Shown: positions 24,067-37,242 of the stretch, one piece after another
How the letters are laid out: every line of letters starts with the position of its first letter
Position numbering within the stretch: the stretch's first letter is position 1
Source: Taudactylus pleione
Lineage: Eukaryota > Chordata > Amphibia > Anura > Myobatrachidae
Direction of reading: 5' to 3'
DNA: 64,000 nt
NCBI GenBank assembly: GCA_031769625.1
Contig: JAUIMM010002586.1
Location: forward strand, 62,001 to 126,000
Notes under the pieces: generated by a model
Told to the model about the DNA's origin: nothing
What the model saw: the letters and a program-made list of their open reading frames with translations, nothing else
Database searches by the model: none
Made by a program: the position numbers and the translations under genes

Positions 24067-24843
24067 ATAACAAAAGCGCATACTTTGTGTTATCTCCTCT
24101 TGTACCAAACACAGACAGCTCAAAATTTCACCAGATCTGTTGAAGACCAAGACCCACAAATGTGATGTGAAATGGTTTTTCTCCCATGTTGCGTTTAAGA
24201 GAAAACATCAAATGCACATTTTAGGCCAAAATGCATTGAAAACAATGGAAACAACAAAAGCGCATACTTTGTGTTATCTCCTCTTGTAGCAAACACAGAC
24301 AGCTCAAAATTTCACTGGATGTGTTGAAGACCAAGACCCACAAAGGTGATGTGAAATGGTTTTTCTCCCATGTTGCGTTTAAGAGAAAACAGCAAATGCA
24401 TGTTTTAGGCCAAAATGCTTTGAAAGCAATGGAAACAACAAAAGCGCATACATTGTGATATCTCCTCTTGTAGCAAACACAGACAGCTCAAAATTTCACT
24501 GGATGTGTTGAAGACCAAGACCCACAAATGTGATGTGAAATGGTTTTTCTCCCATGTTGCGTTTAAGAGAAAACAGCAATTGCTCGTTTTAGGCCAAAAT
24601 GCATTGAAAGCAATGGAAACAACAAAAGCGCATACATTGTGATATCTCCTCTTGTAGCAAACACAGACAGCTCAAAATTTCACTGGATGTGTTGAAGACC
24701 AAGACCCACAAATGTGATGTGAAAAGGTTTTTCTCCCATGTTGCGTTTAAGAGAAAACAGCAATTGCTCGTTTTAGGCCAAAATGCATTGAAAGCAATGG
24801 AAACAACAAAAGCGCATACTTTGTGATATCTTCTCTTGTAGCA
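23951..24843 (+). repeat. Nine-monomer-offset copy (1656 bp), second
   Basis: Partner of 22295-23187. Differences include CACTGGAAGTG in the first copy versus CACTGGATGTG here, and ATCTTCTC at 24829 here. After 24843 the order jumps to the GTTGAAAACC monomer, skipping the TTTTACCAGATCAG monomer present in the other copy. Confidence 0.8.
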
Positions 24844-26215
24844 AACACAGACAGCTCAAAATTTCACTGGATGTGTTGAAAACCAAGACCCACAAATGTG
24901 ATGTGAAATGGTTTTTCTCCCATGTTGCGTTTAAGAGAAAACAGCAATTGCTCGTTTTAGGCCAAAATGCATTGAAAGCAATGGAAACAACAAAAGCGCA
25001 TACTTTGTGTTATCTCCTCTTGTAGCAAACACAGACAGCTCAAAACTTCACTAGATGTGTTGAAGACCAAGACCCACAAATGTGATGTGAAATGGTTTTT
25101 CTCTCATGTTGTGTTTAAGAGAAAACTGCAAATGCACGTTTTAGGCCAAAATGCATTGAAAGCAATGGAAGTAACAAAAGCGCATACTTTGTGTTATCTC
25201 CTCTTGTAGCAAACACAGACAGCTCAAAATTTCACCAGATCTGTTGAAGACCAAGACCCACAAATGTGATGTGAAATGGTTTTTCTCCCATGTAGCTTTT
25301 AAGAGAAAACAGCAAATGCACATTTTAGGCCAAAATGCATTGAAAACAATGGAATCAACAAAAGCGCATACTTTGTGTTATCTCCTCTTGTAGCAAACAC
25401 AGACAGCTCAAAATTTCACGGGATGTGTTGAAGACCAAGACCCACAAAGGTGATGTGAAATGGTTTTTCTCCCATGTTGCGTTTAAGAGAAAACAGCAAT
25501 TGCTCGTTTTAGGCCAAAATGCATTGAAAGCAATGGAAACAACAAAAGCGTATACTTTGTGATATCTCCTCTTGTAGCAATCACAGACAGCTCAAAATTT
25601 CATGGGATGTGTTGAAGACCAAGACCCACAAATGTGATGTGAAATGGTTTTTCGCCCATTTTGCGTTTAAGAGAAAACAGCAAATGCATTTTTTAGGCCA
25701 AAATGCATTGAAAGCAATGGAAACAACAAAAGCGCATACATTGTGATATCTCCTCTTGTAGCAAACACAGACAGCTCAAAATTTCACTGGATGTGTTGAA
25801 GACCAAGACCCACAAATGTGATGTGAAATTGTTTTTCTCCCATGTTGCGTTTAAGAGAAAACAGCAATTGCTCGTTTTAGGCCAAAATGCATTGAAAGCA
25901 ATGGAAACAACAAAAGCACATACTTTGTGATATCTCCTCTTGTAGCAAACACAGACAGCTCAAAATTTCACGAGATGTGTTGAAGACCAAGACCCACAAA
26001 TGTGATGTGAAATGGTTTTTCTCCCATGTTGCGTTTAAGAGAAAACAGCAATTGCTCGTTTTAGGCCAAAATGCATTGAAAGCATTGGAAACAACAAAAG
26101 CGCATACTTTGTGATATCTCCTCTTGTAGCAATCACAGACAGCTCAAAATTTCACTGGATGTGTTGAAGACCAAGACCCACAAATGTGATGTGAAATGGT
26201 TTTTCTCCCATGTTG
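24841..26215 (+). repeat. About 7.5-monomer block, partner of 26498-27872
   Basis: About 1.38 kb repeats at an offset of 1,657 bp (9x184+1). Distinctive shared markers are AAAACTTCACTAGATG, GGAAGTAAC, TTTTTCGCCCATTTTGCG (near 25650 and 27307), GCATTTTTTAGG and GTGAAATTGTTTTT. The copies differ at, for example, GTAGCTTTTAAG at 25292 versus GTTGCTTTTAAG. Confidence 0.85.
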
Positions 26216-26408
26216 CGTTTAAGAGAAAACAGCAAATGCATGTTTTAAGCCAAAATGCATTGAAAGCATTGGAAACAACAAAAGTGCATACATTGTGATA
26301 TCTCCTCTTGTAGCAAACACAGACAGCTCAATATTTTACCAGATCAGTTGAAGACCAAGACCCACAAATGTGATGTGAAATGGGTTTTCTCCCATGTTGC
26401 GTTTAAGA

Positions 26409-26420
26409 GAAAAACAGCGA
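26409..26420 (+). other. 1-bp insertion (AGAGAAAAACAGCG)
   Basis: One extra A in the A-run before CAGC. The landmark interval here is 185 bp (26313 to 26498). I saw no second instance. Confidence 0.85.
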
Positions 26421-26497
26421 ATGCATGTTTTAGGCCAAAATGCATTGAAAGCAATGGAAACAACAAAAGTGCATACATTGTGATATCTCCTCTTGTA

Positions 26498-27872
26498 GCA
26501 AACACAGACAGCTCAAAATTTCACTGGATGTGTTGAAAACCAAGACCCACAAATGTGATGTGAAATGGTTTTTCTCCCATGTTGCGTTTAAGAGAAAACA
26601 GCAATTGCTCGTTTTAGGCCAAAATGCATTGAAAGCAATGGAAACAACAAAAGCGCATACTTTGTGTTATCTCCTCTTGTAGCAAACACAGACAGCTCAA
26701 AACTTCACTAGATGTGTTGAAGACCAAGACCCACAAATGTGATGTGAAATGGTTTTTCTCTCATGTTGTGTTTAAGAGAAAACTGCAAATGCACGTTTTA
26801 GGCCAAAATGCATTGAAAGCAATGGAAGTAACAAAAGCGCATACCTTGTGTTATCTCCTCTTGTAGCAAACACAGACATCTCAAAATTTCACCAGATCTG
26901 TTGAAGACCAAGACCCACAAATGTGATGTGAAATGGTTTTTCTCCCATGTTGCTTTTAAGAGAAAACAGCAAATGCACATTTTAGGCCAAAATGCATTGA
27001 AAACAATGGAAACAACAAAAGCGCATACTTTGTGTTATCTCCTCTTGTAGCAAACACAGACAGCTCAAAATTTCACGGGATGTGTTGAAGACCAAGACCC
27101 ACAAAGGTGATGTGAAATGGTTTTTCTCCCATGTTGCGTTTAAGAGAAAACAGCAATTGCTCGTTTTAGGCCAAAATGCATTGAAAGCAATGGAAACAAC
27201 AAAAGCGTATACTTTGTGATATCTCCTCTTGTAGCAATCACAGACAGCTCAAAATTTCATGGGATGTGTTGAAGACCAAGACCCACAAATGTGATGTGAA
27301 ATGGTTTTTCGCCCATTTTGCGTTTAAGAGAAAACAGCAAATGCATTTTTTAGGCCAAAATGCATTGAAAGCAATGGAAACAACAATAGCGCATACATTG
27401 TGATATCTCCTCTTGTAGCAAACACAGACAGCTCAAAATTTCACTGGATGTGTTGAAGACCAAGACCCACAAATGTGATGTGAAATTGTTTTTCTCCCAT
27501 GTTGCGTTTAAGAGAAAACAGCAATTGCTCGTTTTAGGCCAAAATGCATTGAAAGCAATGGAAACAACAAAAGCACATACTTTGTGATATCTCCTCTTGT
27601 AGCAAACACAGACAGCTCAAAATTTCACGAGATGTGTTGAAGACCAAGACCCACAAATGTGATGTGAAATGGTTTTTCTCCCATGTTGCGTTTAAGAGAA
27701 AACAGCAATTGCTCGTTTTAGGCCAAAATGCATTGAAAGCATTGGAAACAACAAAAGCGCATACTTTGTGATATCTCCTCTTGTAGCAATCACAGACAGC
27801 TCAAAATTTCACTGGATGTGTTGAAGACCAAGACCCACAAATGTGATGTGAAATGGTTTTTCTCCCATGTTG
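26498..27872 (+). repeat. About 7.5-monomer block, partner of 24841-26215
   Basis: Second copy of the block. The extra base in the offset is explained by the 1-bp insertion at about 26411, just before this copy starts. The spacer between the copies (26216-26497) carries ATATTTTACCAGATCAG, a variant otherwise seen at 20261 and 23206. Confidence 0.84.
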
Positions 27873-28335
27873 CATTTAAGAGAAAACAGCAAATGCATGT
27901 TTTAGGCCAAAATGCATTGAAAGCAATGGAAACAACAAAACCTCATACATTGTGATATCTCCTCTTGTAGCAAACACAGACAGCTCAAAATTTCACTGGA
28001 TGTGTTGAAGACCAAGACCCACAAATGTGATGTGAAATGGTTTTTCTCCCATGTTGCGTTTAAGAGAAAACAGCAATTGCTCGTTTTAGGCCAAAATGCA
28101 TTGAAAGCAATGGAAACAACAAAAGCGCATACTTTGTGATATCTCCTCTTGTAGCAAACACAGACAGCTCAAAATTTCACAGGATGTGTTGAAGACCAAG
28201 ACCCACAAATGTGATGTGAAATGGTTTTTCTCCCATGTTGCGTTTAAGAGAAAATAGCAATTGCTCGTTTTAGGCCAAAATGCATTGAAAGCAATGGAAA
28301 CAACAAAAGCACATACTTTGTGATATCTCCTCTTG

Positions 28336-28700
28336 TATCATACACAGACAGCTCAAAATTTCACGAGATGTGTTGAAGACCAAGACCCACAAATTTGATG
28401 TGAAATGGTTTTTCTCCCATGTTGCGTTTAAGAGAAAACAGCAATTGCTCGTTTTAGGCCAAAATGCATTGAAAGCATTGGAAACAACAAAAGCGCATAC
28501 TTTGTGATATCTCCTCTTGTAGCAATCACAGACAGCTCAAAATTTCACTGGATGTGTTGAAGACCAAGACCCACAAATGTAATGTGAAATGGTTTTTCTC
28601 CCATGTTGCATTTAAGAGAAAACAGCAAATGCATGTTTTAGGCCAAAATGCATTGAAAGCAATGGAAACAACAAAAGCGCATACATTGTGATATCTCCTC
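28336..28700 (+). repeat. Two-monomer block, partner of 29992-30356
   Basis: The order is CACGAGATG type A with GCATTGG, then a CAATCACAG monomer with the rare AAATGTAATGTG (GTGATGTG changed to GTAATGTG) and GCATTT type B. Both monomers recur 1,656 bp downstream, and AAATGTAATG is also found near 35936. Confidence 0.75.
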
Positions 28701-29439
28701 TTGTAGCAAACACAGACAGCTCAAAATTTCACTGGATGTGTTGAAGACCAAGACCCACAAATGTGATGTGAAATGGTTTTTCTCCCATGTTGCATTTAAG
28801 AGAAAGCAGCAATTGCTCGTTTTAGGCCAAAATGCATTGAAAGCAATGGAAACAACAAAAGCGCATACTTTGTGATATCTCCTCTTGTAGCAAACACAGA
28901 CAGCTCAAAATTTCACGGGATGTGTTGAAGACCAAGACCCACAAATGTGATGTGAAATGGTTTTTCTCCCATGTTGCTTTTAAGAGAAAACAGCAATTGC
29001 TCATTTTAGGCCAAAATGCATTGAAAGCAATGGAAACAACAAAAGCGCATACTTTGTGTTTTCTTCTCTTGTAGCAAACACAGACAGCTCAAAATTTCAC
29101 CAGATCTGTTGAAGACCAAGACCCACAAATGTGATGTGAAATGGTTTTTCTCCCATGTTGGGTTTAAGAGAAAACAGCAAATGCACGTTTTAGGCCAAAA
29201 AGCATTGAAATCAAAGGAAACAACAAAAGCGCATACTTTGTGTTATCTCCTCTTGTAGCAAACACAGACAGCTCAAAATTTCACTGGATGTGTTGAAGAC
29301 CAAGACCCACAAATGTGATGTGAAATGGTTTTTCTCCCATGTTACATTTAAGAGAAAACAGCAAATGCATGTTTTAGGCCAAAATGCATTGAAAGCAATG
29401 GAAACAACAAAAGCGCATACATTGTGATATCTCCTCTTG

Positions 29440-29960
29440 TAGCAAACACAGACAGCTCAAAATTTCACTGGATGTGTTGAAGACCAAGACCCACAAATGT
29501 GATGTGAAATGGTTTTTCTCCCATGTTGCGTTTAAGAGAAAACAGCAATTGCTCATTTTAGGCCAAAATGCATTGAAAGCAATGGAAACAACAAAAGCGC
29601 CTACTTTGTGATATCTCCTCTTGTAGCAATCACAGACAGCTCAAAATTTCACTGGATGTGTTGAAGACCAAGACCCACAAATGTGATGTGAAATGGTTTT
29701 TCTCCCATGTTGCATTTAAGAGAAAACAGCAAATGCATGTTTTAGGCCAAAATGCATTGAAAGCAATGGAAACAACAAAAGCGCATACATTGTGATATCT
29801 CCTCTTGTAGCAAACACAGACAGCTCAAAATTTCACTGGATGTGTTGAAGACCAAGACCCACAAATGTGATGTGAAATGGTTTTTCTCCCATGTTGCGTT
29901 TAAGAGAAAACAGCAATTGCTCGTTTTAGGCCAAAATGCATTGAAAGCAATGGAAACAAC
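29440..29960 (+). repeat. Ten-monomer-offset copy 1 (1840 bp offset)
   Basis: About 520 bp matching 31280-31800. The private marker is GCGCCTACTTTG (29597 and 31437) in place of GCGCATACTTTG, followed by a CAATCACAG monomer with GCATTT. Confidence 0.75.
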
Positions 29961-29991
29961 AAAAGCACATACTTTGTGATATCTCCTCTTG

Positions 29992-30356
29992 TAGCAAACA
30001 CAGACAGCTCAAAATTTCACGAGATGTGTTGAAGACCAAGACCCACAAATGTGATGTGAAATGGTTTTTCTCCCATGTTGCGTTTAAGAGAAAACAGCAA
30101 TTGCTCGTTTTAGGCCAAAATGCATTGAAAGCATTGGAAACAACAAAAGCGCATACTTTGTGATATCTCCTCTTGTAGCAATCACAGACAGCTAAAAATT
30201 TCACTGGATGTGTTGAAGACCAAGACCCACAAATGTAATGTGAAATGGTTTTTCTCCCATGTTGCATTTAAGAGAAAACAGCAAATGCATGTTTTAGGCC
30301 AAAATGCATTGAAAGCAATGGAAACAACAAAAGCGCATACATTGTGATATCTCCTC
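29992..30356 (+). repeat. Two-monomer block, partner of 28336-28700
   Basis: Second copy, nine monomers after the first. It contains CTAAAAATTTCACTGG rather than CTCAAAATTTCACTGG. The longest open frame of the window (29926-30267, minus strand, 113 codons) lies across this region only because one stop codon is substituted. Confidence 0.72.
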
Positions 30357-31279
30357 TTGTCGCAAACACAGACAGCTCAAAATTTCACTGGATGTGTTGA
30401 AGACCAAGACCCACAAATGTGATGTGAAATGGTTTTTCTCCCATGTTGCGTTTAAGAGAATACAGCAATTGCTCGTTTTAGGCCAAAATGCATTGAAAGC
30501 AATGGAAACAACAAAAGCGCATACTTTGTGATATCTCCTCTTGTAGCAAACACAGACAGCTCAAAATTTCACGGGATGTGTTGAAGACCAAGACCCACAA
30601 ATGTGATGTGAAATGGTTTTTCTCCCATGTTGCGTTTAAGAGAAATCAGCAATTGCTCGTTTTAGGCCAAAATGCATTGAAAGCAATGGAAACAACAAAA
30701 GCACATACTTTGTGTTATCTCCTCTTGTAGCAAACACAGACAGCTCAAAATTTCACTGGATGTGTTGAAGACCAAGACCCACAAATGTGATGTGAAATGG
30801 CTTTTCTCTCATGTTGTGTTTAAGAGAAAACTGCAAATGCACGTTTTAGGCCACAATGCATTGAAAGCAATGGAAATAACAAAAGCGCATACTTTGTGTT
30901 ATCTCCTCTTGTAGCAAACACAGACAGCTCAAAATTTCACTGGATGTGTTGAAGACCAAGACCCACAAAGGTGATGTGAAATGGTTTTTCTCCCATGTTG
31001 CTTTTAAGAGAAAACAGCAATTGCTCATTTTAGGCCAAAATGCATTGAAAGCAATGGAAACAACAAAAGCGCATACTTTGTGTTTTCTACTCTTGTAGCA
31101 AACACAGACAGCTCAAAATTTCACCAGATCTGTTGAAGACCAAGACCCACAAATGTGATGTGAAATGGTTTTTCTCCCATGTTGGGTTTAAGAGAAAACA
31201 GCAAATGCACGTTTTAGGCCAAAATGCATTGAAAACAATGGAAAAAACAAAAGCGCATACTTTGTGTTATCTCCTCTTG

Positions 31280-31800
31280 TAGCAAACACAGACAGCTCAA
31301 AATTTCACTGGATGTGTTGAAGACCAAGACCCACAAATGTGATGTGAAATGGTTTTTCTCCCATGTTGCGTTTAAGAGAAAACAGCAATTGCTCATTTTA
31401 GGCCAAAATGCATTGAAAGCAATGGAAACAACAAAAGCGCCTACTTTGTGATATCTCCTCTTGTAGCAATCACAGACAGCTCAAAATTTCACTGGATGTG
31501 TTGAAGACCAAGACCCACAAATGTGATGTGAAATGGTTTTTCTCCCATGTTGCATTTAATAGAAATCAGCAAATGCATGTTTTAGGCCAAAATGCATTGA
31601 AAGCAATGGAAACAACAAAAGCGCATACATTGTGATATCTCCTCTTGTAGCAAACACAGACAGCTCAAAATTTCACTGGATGTGTTGAAGACCAAGACCC
31701 ACAAATGTGATGTGAAATGGTTTTTCTCCCATGTTGCGTTTAAGAGAAAACAGCAATTGCTCGTTTTAGGCCAAAATGCATTGAAAGCAATGGAAACAAC
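31280..31800 (+). repeat. Ten-monomer-offset copy 2
   Basis: Partner of 29440-29960 with the same GCGCCTAC marker. It differs by AATAGAAATCAGC at 31558 and by GCGCATAC versus AGCACATAC at its end. Confidence 0.73.
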
Positions 31801-32205
31801 AAAAGCGCATACTTTGTGATATCTCCTCTTGTAGCAAACACAGACAGCTCAAAATTTCACGGGAGGTGTTGAAGACCAAGACCCACAAATGTGATGTGAA
31901 ATGGTTTTTCTCCCATGTTGCGTTTAAGAGAAAACAGCAATTGCTCGTTTTAGGCCAAAATGCATTGAAAGCAATGGAAACAACAAAAGCACATACTTTG
32001 TGATATCTCCTCTTGTAGCAAACACAGACAGCTCAAAATTTCACGAGATGTGTTGAAGACCAAGACCCACAAATGTGATGTGAAATGGTTTTTCTCCCAT
32101 GTTGCATTTAAGAGAAAACAGCAAATGCATGTTTTAGGCCAAAATGCATTGAAAGCAATGGAAACAACAAAAGCGCATACATTGTGATATCTCCTCTTGT
32201 AGCAA

Positions 32206-32569
32206 ACACAGACAGCTCAAAATTTCACTGGATGTGTTGAAGACCAAGACCCACAAATGTGATGTGAAATGGTTTTTCTCCCATGTTGCGTTTAAGAGAA
32301 AACAGCAATTGCTCATTTTAGGCCAAAATGCATTGAAAGCAATGGAAACAACAAAAGCGCATACTTTGTGTTATCTCCTCTTGTAGCAAACACAGACAGC
32401 TCAAAATTTCACTGGATGTGTTGAAGACCAAGACCCACAAATGTGATGTGAAATGGTTTTTCTCCCATGTTGCGTTTAAGAGAAAACAGCAAATGCACAT
32501 TTTAGGCCAAAATGAATTGAAAACAATGGAAACAACAAAAGCGCATACTTTGTGTTATCTCCTCTTGTA
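32206..32569 (+). repeat. Eight-monomer-offset copy 1 (1472 bp offset)
   Basis: About 365 bp recurring at 33678-34041. The private marker AAAATGAATTGAAAAC (32509 and 33981) replaces AAAATGCATTG, destroying the otherwise nearly invariant ATGCAT. Confidence 0.75.
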
Positions 32570-33049
32570 GCAAACACAGACAGCTCAAAATTTCACTGGA
32601 TGTGTTGAAGACCAAGACCCACAAATGTGATGTGAAATGGTTTTTCTCCCATGTTACGTTTAAGAAAAAACAGCAAATGCATGTTTTAGGCCAAAATGCA
32701 TTGAAAGCAATGGAAACAACAAAAGCGCATACATTGTGATATCTCCTCTTGTAGCAAACACAGACAGCTCAAAATTTCACTGGATGTGTTGAAGACCAAG
32801 ACCCACAAATGTGATGTGAAATGGTTTTTCTCACATGTTGCGTTTAAGAGAAAACAGCAATTGCTCATTTTAGGCCAAAATGCATTGAAAGCAATGGAAA
32901 CAACAAATGCGCATACTTTGTGTTATCTCCTCTTGTAGCAAACACAGACAGCTCAAAATTTCACCAGATCTGTTGAAGACCAAGACCCACAAATGTGATG
33001 TGAAATGGTTTTTCTCCCATGTTGCGTTTAAGAGAAAACAGCAAATGCA
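32570..33049 (+). repeat. Nine-monomer-offset copy 1 (1656 bp offset)
   Basis: About 480 bp matching 34226-34705. Private markers are GTTACGTTTAAGAAAAAAC (32654 and 34310) and CAACAAATGCGCATAC (32903 and 34559). The copies differ at TCTCACATG (32830) and at GCGCATAC versus GCACATAC. Confidence 0.8.
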
Positions 33050-33677
33050 CATTTTAGGCCAAAATGCATTGAAAACAATGGAAACAACAAAAGCGCATAC
33101 TTTGTGTTATCTCCTCTTGTAGCAAACACAGACAGCTCAAAATTTCACTGGATGTGTTGAAGACCAAGACCCACAAAGGTGATGTGAAATGGTTTTTCTC
33201 CCATGTTGCGTTTAAGAGAAAACAGCAATTGCTTGTTTTAGGCCAAAATGCATTGAAAGCAATGGAAACAACAAAAGCGTATACTTTGTGAAATCTCCTC
33301 TTGTAGCAATCACAGACAGCTCAAAATTTCATGGGATGTGTTGAAGACCAAGACCCACAAATGTGATGTGAAATGGTTTTTCTCCCATGTTGCGTTTAAG
33401 AGAAAACAGCAAATGCATTTTTTAGGCCAAAATGCATTGAAAGCAATGGAAACAACAAAAGCGCATACATTGTGATATCTCCTCTTGTAGCAAACACAGA
33501 CAGCTCAAAATTTCACAGGATGTGTTGAATACCAAGACCCACAAATGTGATGTGAAATGGTTTTTCTCCCATGTTGCGTTTAAGAGAAAACAGCAATTGC
33601 TCGTTTTAGGCCAAAATGCATTGAAAGCAATGGAAACAACAAAAGCACATACTTTGTGATATCTCCTCTTGTAGCAA

Positions 33678-34041
33678 ACACAGACAGCTCAAAATTTCAC
33701 TGGATGTGTTGAAGACCAAGACCCACAAATGTGATGTGAAATGGTTTTTCTCCCATGTTGCGTTTAAGAGAAAACAGCAATTGCTCATTTTAGGCCAAAA
33801 TGCATTGAAAGCAATGGAAACAACAAAAGCGCATACTTTGTGTTATCTCCTCTTGTAGCAAACACAGACAGCTCAAAATTTCACTGGATGTGTTGAAGAC
33901 CAAGACCCACAAATGTGATGTGAAATGGTTTTTCTCCCATGTTGCGTTTAAGAGAAAACAGCAAATGCACATTTTAGGCCAAAATGAATTGAAAACAATG
34001 GAAACAACAAAAGCGCATACTTTGTGTTATCTCCTCTTGTA
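33678..34041 (+). repeat. Eight-monomer-offset copy 2
   Basis: Partner of 32206-32569, sharing the AATGAATTG marker. It is followed by a GTTGGGTTT monomer that is not at the same place in the first copy. Confidence 0.73.
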
Positions 34042-34225
34042 GCAAACACAGACAGCTCAAAATTTCACTGGATGTGTTGAAGACCAAGACCCACAAATGT
34101 GATGTGAAATGGTTTTTCTCCCATGTTGGGTTTAAGAGAAAACAGCAAATGCACGTTTTAGGCCAAAATGCATTGAAAACAATGGAAAAAACAAAAGCGC
34201 ATACTTTGTGTTATCTCCTCTTGTA

Positions 34226-34705
34226 GCAAACACAGACAGCTCAAAATTTCACTGGATGTGTTGAAGACCAAGACCCACAAATGTGATGTGAAATGGTTTT
34301 TCTCCCATGTTACGTTTAAGAAAAAACAGCAAATGCATGTTTTAGGCCAAAATGCATTGAAAGCAATGGAAACAACAAAAGCACATACATTGTGATATCT
34401 CCTCTTGTAGCAAACACAGACAGCTCAAAATTTCACTGGATGTGTTGAAGACCAAGACCCACAAATGTGATGTGAAATGGTTTTTCTCCCATGTTGCGTT
34501 TAAGAGAAAACAGCAATTGCTCATTTTAGGCCAAAATGCATTGAAAGCAATGGAAACAACAAATGCGCATACTTTGTGTTATCTCCTCTTGTAGCAAACA
34601 CAGACAGCTCAAAATTTCACCAGATCTGTTGAAGACCAAGACCCACAAATGTGATGTGAAATGGTTTTTCTCCCATGTTGCGTTTAAGAGAAAACAGCAA
34701 ATGCA
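34226..34705 (+). repeat. Nine-monomer-offset copy 2
   Basis: Partner of 32570-33049. The 32206-34705 interval therefore repeats with an offset that switches from eight to nine monomers, which is the mark of a one-monomer length change between copies. Confidence 0.78.
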
Positions 34706-35385
34706 TTTTTTAGGCCAAAATGCATTGAAAGCAATGGAAACAACAAAAGCGTATACTTTGTGATATCTCCTCTTGTAGCAATCACAGACAGCTCAAAATT
34801 TCATGGGATGTGTTGAAGACCAAGACCCACAAATGTGATGTGAAATGGTTTTTCTCCCATGTTGCGTTTAAGAGAAAACAGCAAATGCATTTTTTAGGCC
34901 AAAATGCATTGAAAGCAATGGAAACAACAAAAGCGCATACATTGTGATATCTCCTCTTGTAGCAAACACAGACAGCTCAAAATTTCACAGGATGTGTTGA
35001 AGACCAAGACCCACAAATGTGATGTGAAATGGTTTTTCTCCCATGTTGCGTTTAAGAGAAAACAGCAATTGCTCGTTTTAGGCCAAAATGCATTGAAAGC
35101 AATGGAAACAACAAAAGCACATACTTTGTGATATCTCCTCTTGTAGCAAACACAGACAGCTCAAAATTTCACGAGATGTGTTGAAGACCAAGACCCACAA
35201 ATGTGATGTGAAATGGTTTTTCTCCCATGTTGCGTTTAAGAGAAAACAGCAATTGCTCGTTTTAGGCCAAAATGCATTGAAAGCAATGGAAACAACAAAA
35301 GCGCATACATTGTGATGTCTCCTCTTGTAGCAAACACAGACAGCTCAAAATTTCACTGGATGTGTTGAAGACCAAGACCCACAAA

Positions 35386-35394
35386 TGTGATGAA
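35386..35394 (+). other. 2-bp deletion in GATGTGAAATGG
   Basis: The monomer reads AAATGTGATGAAATGG, two bases short of AAATGTGATGTGAAATGG. The landmark phase changes by -2 between 35328 and 35512. It is the only indel larger than 1 bp that I found, and it is compensated in part by +1 at about 35869 (ATACTTTTGTG). Confidence 0.85.
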
Positions 35395-37230
35395 ATGGTT
35401 TTTCTCCCATGTTGCGTTTAAGAGAAAACAGCAATTGATCGTTTTAGGACAAAATGCATTGAAAGCAATGGAAACAACAAAAGTGCATACTTTGTGATAT
35501 CTCCTCTTGTAGCAAACACAGACAGCTCAAAATTTCACGGGATGTGTTGAAGACCAAGACCCACAAATGTGATGTGAAATGGTTTTTCTCCCATGTTGCG
35601 TTTAAGAGAAAACAGCAATTGCTCGGTTTAGGCCAAAATGCATTGAAAGCAATGGAAACAACAAAAGCGCATACTTTGTGATATCTCCTCTTGTAGCAAA
35701 CACAGACAGCTCAAAATTTCACGAGATGTGTTGAAGACCAAGACCCACAAATGTGATGTGAAATGGTTTTTCTCCCATGTTGTGTTTAAGAGAAAACAGC
35801 AATTGCTCGTTATAGGCCAAAATGCATTGAAAGCATTGGAAACAACAAAAGCGCATACTTTTGTGATATCTCCTCTTGTAGCAATCACAGACAGCTCAAA
35901 ATTTCACTGGATGTGTTGAAGACCAAGACCCACAAATGTAATGTAAAATGGTTTTTCTCCCATGTTGCATTTAAGAGAAAACAGCAAATGCATGTTTTAG
36001 GCCAAAATGCATTGAAAGCAATGGAAACAACAAAAGCGCATACATTGTGATATCTCCTCTTGTAGCAAACACAGACAGCTCAATATTTCACTGGATGTGT
36101 TGAAGACCAATACCCACAAATGTGATGTGAAATGGTTTTTCTCCCATGTTGCGTTTAAAAGAAAACAGCAATTGCTCGTTTTAGGCCAAAATGCATTGAA
36201 AGCAATGGAAACAACAAAAGCGCACACTTTGTGATATCTCCTCTTGTAGCAAACACAGACAGCTCAAAATTTCACGGGATGTGTTGAAGACCAAGACCCA
36301 CAAATGTGATGTGAAATGGTTTTTCTCCCATGTTGGGTTTAAGAGAAAACAGCAAATGCACGTTTTAGGCCAAAATGCATTGAAAACAATGGAAACAACA
36401 AAAGCGCATACTTTGTGTTATCTCCTCTTGTAGCAAACACAGACAGCTCAAAATTTCACTGGATGTGTTGAAGACCAAGACCCACAAATGTGATGTGAAA
36501 TGGTTTTTCTCCCATGTTGCATTTAAGAGAAAACAGCAATTGCTCATTTTAGGCAAAAATGCATTGAAAGCAATGGAAACAACAAAAGCGCATACTTTGT
36601 GTTTTCTCCACTTGTAGCAAACACAGACAGCTCAAAATTTCACCAGATCTGTTGAAGACCAAGACCCACAAATGTGATGTGAAATGGTTTTTCTCCCATG
36701 TTGCGTTTAAGAGAAAACAGCAAATGCACGTTTTAGGCCAAAATGCATTGAAAACAATGGAAACAACAAAAGCGCATACTTTGTGTTATCTCCTCTTGTA
36801 GCAAACACAGACAGCTCAAAATTTCACCAGATCTGTTGAAGACCAAGACCCACAAATTTGATGTGAAATGGTTTTTCTCCCATGTTGCGTTTAAGAGAAA
36901 ACAGCAAATGCACGTTTTAGGCCAAAATGCATTGAAAGCAATGGAAACAACAAAAGTGCATACATTGTGATATCTCCTCTTGTAGCAAACACAGACAGCT
37001 CAAAATTTCACTGGATGTGTTGAAGACCAAGACCCACAAATGTGATGTGAAATGGTTTTTCTCCCATGTTGCGTTTAAGAGAAAACAGCAATTGCTCATT
37101 TTAGGCCAAAATGCATTGAAAGCAATGGAAACAACAAAAGTGCATACTTTGTGTTATCTCCTCTTGTAGCAAACACAGACAGCTCAAAATTTCACCAGAT
37201 CTGTTGAAGACCAAGACCCACAAATGTGAT

Positions 37231-37242
37231 GTGAAATGGTTT
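37231..37242 (+). other. 1-bp insertion in T-run (GGTTTTTTCTCAC)
   Basis: Six T instead of five after GG, with a neighbouring CTCACATG instead of CTCCCATG. It lies at the boundary between the 25-37 kb domain and the right-hand domain. A similar T insertion occurs at about 63547. Confidence 0.8.

Noticed and set aside
29926..30267. Longest open frame, 113 codons on the minus strand
   Set aside because: It consists of two satellite monomers read in successive frames, made continuous by a chance loss of a stop codon. It has no neighbouring gene features and no resemblance to a known protein family that I recognise.
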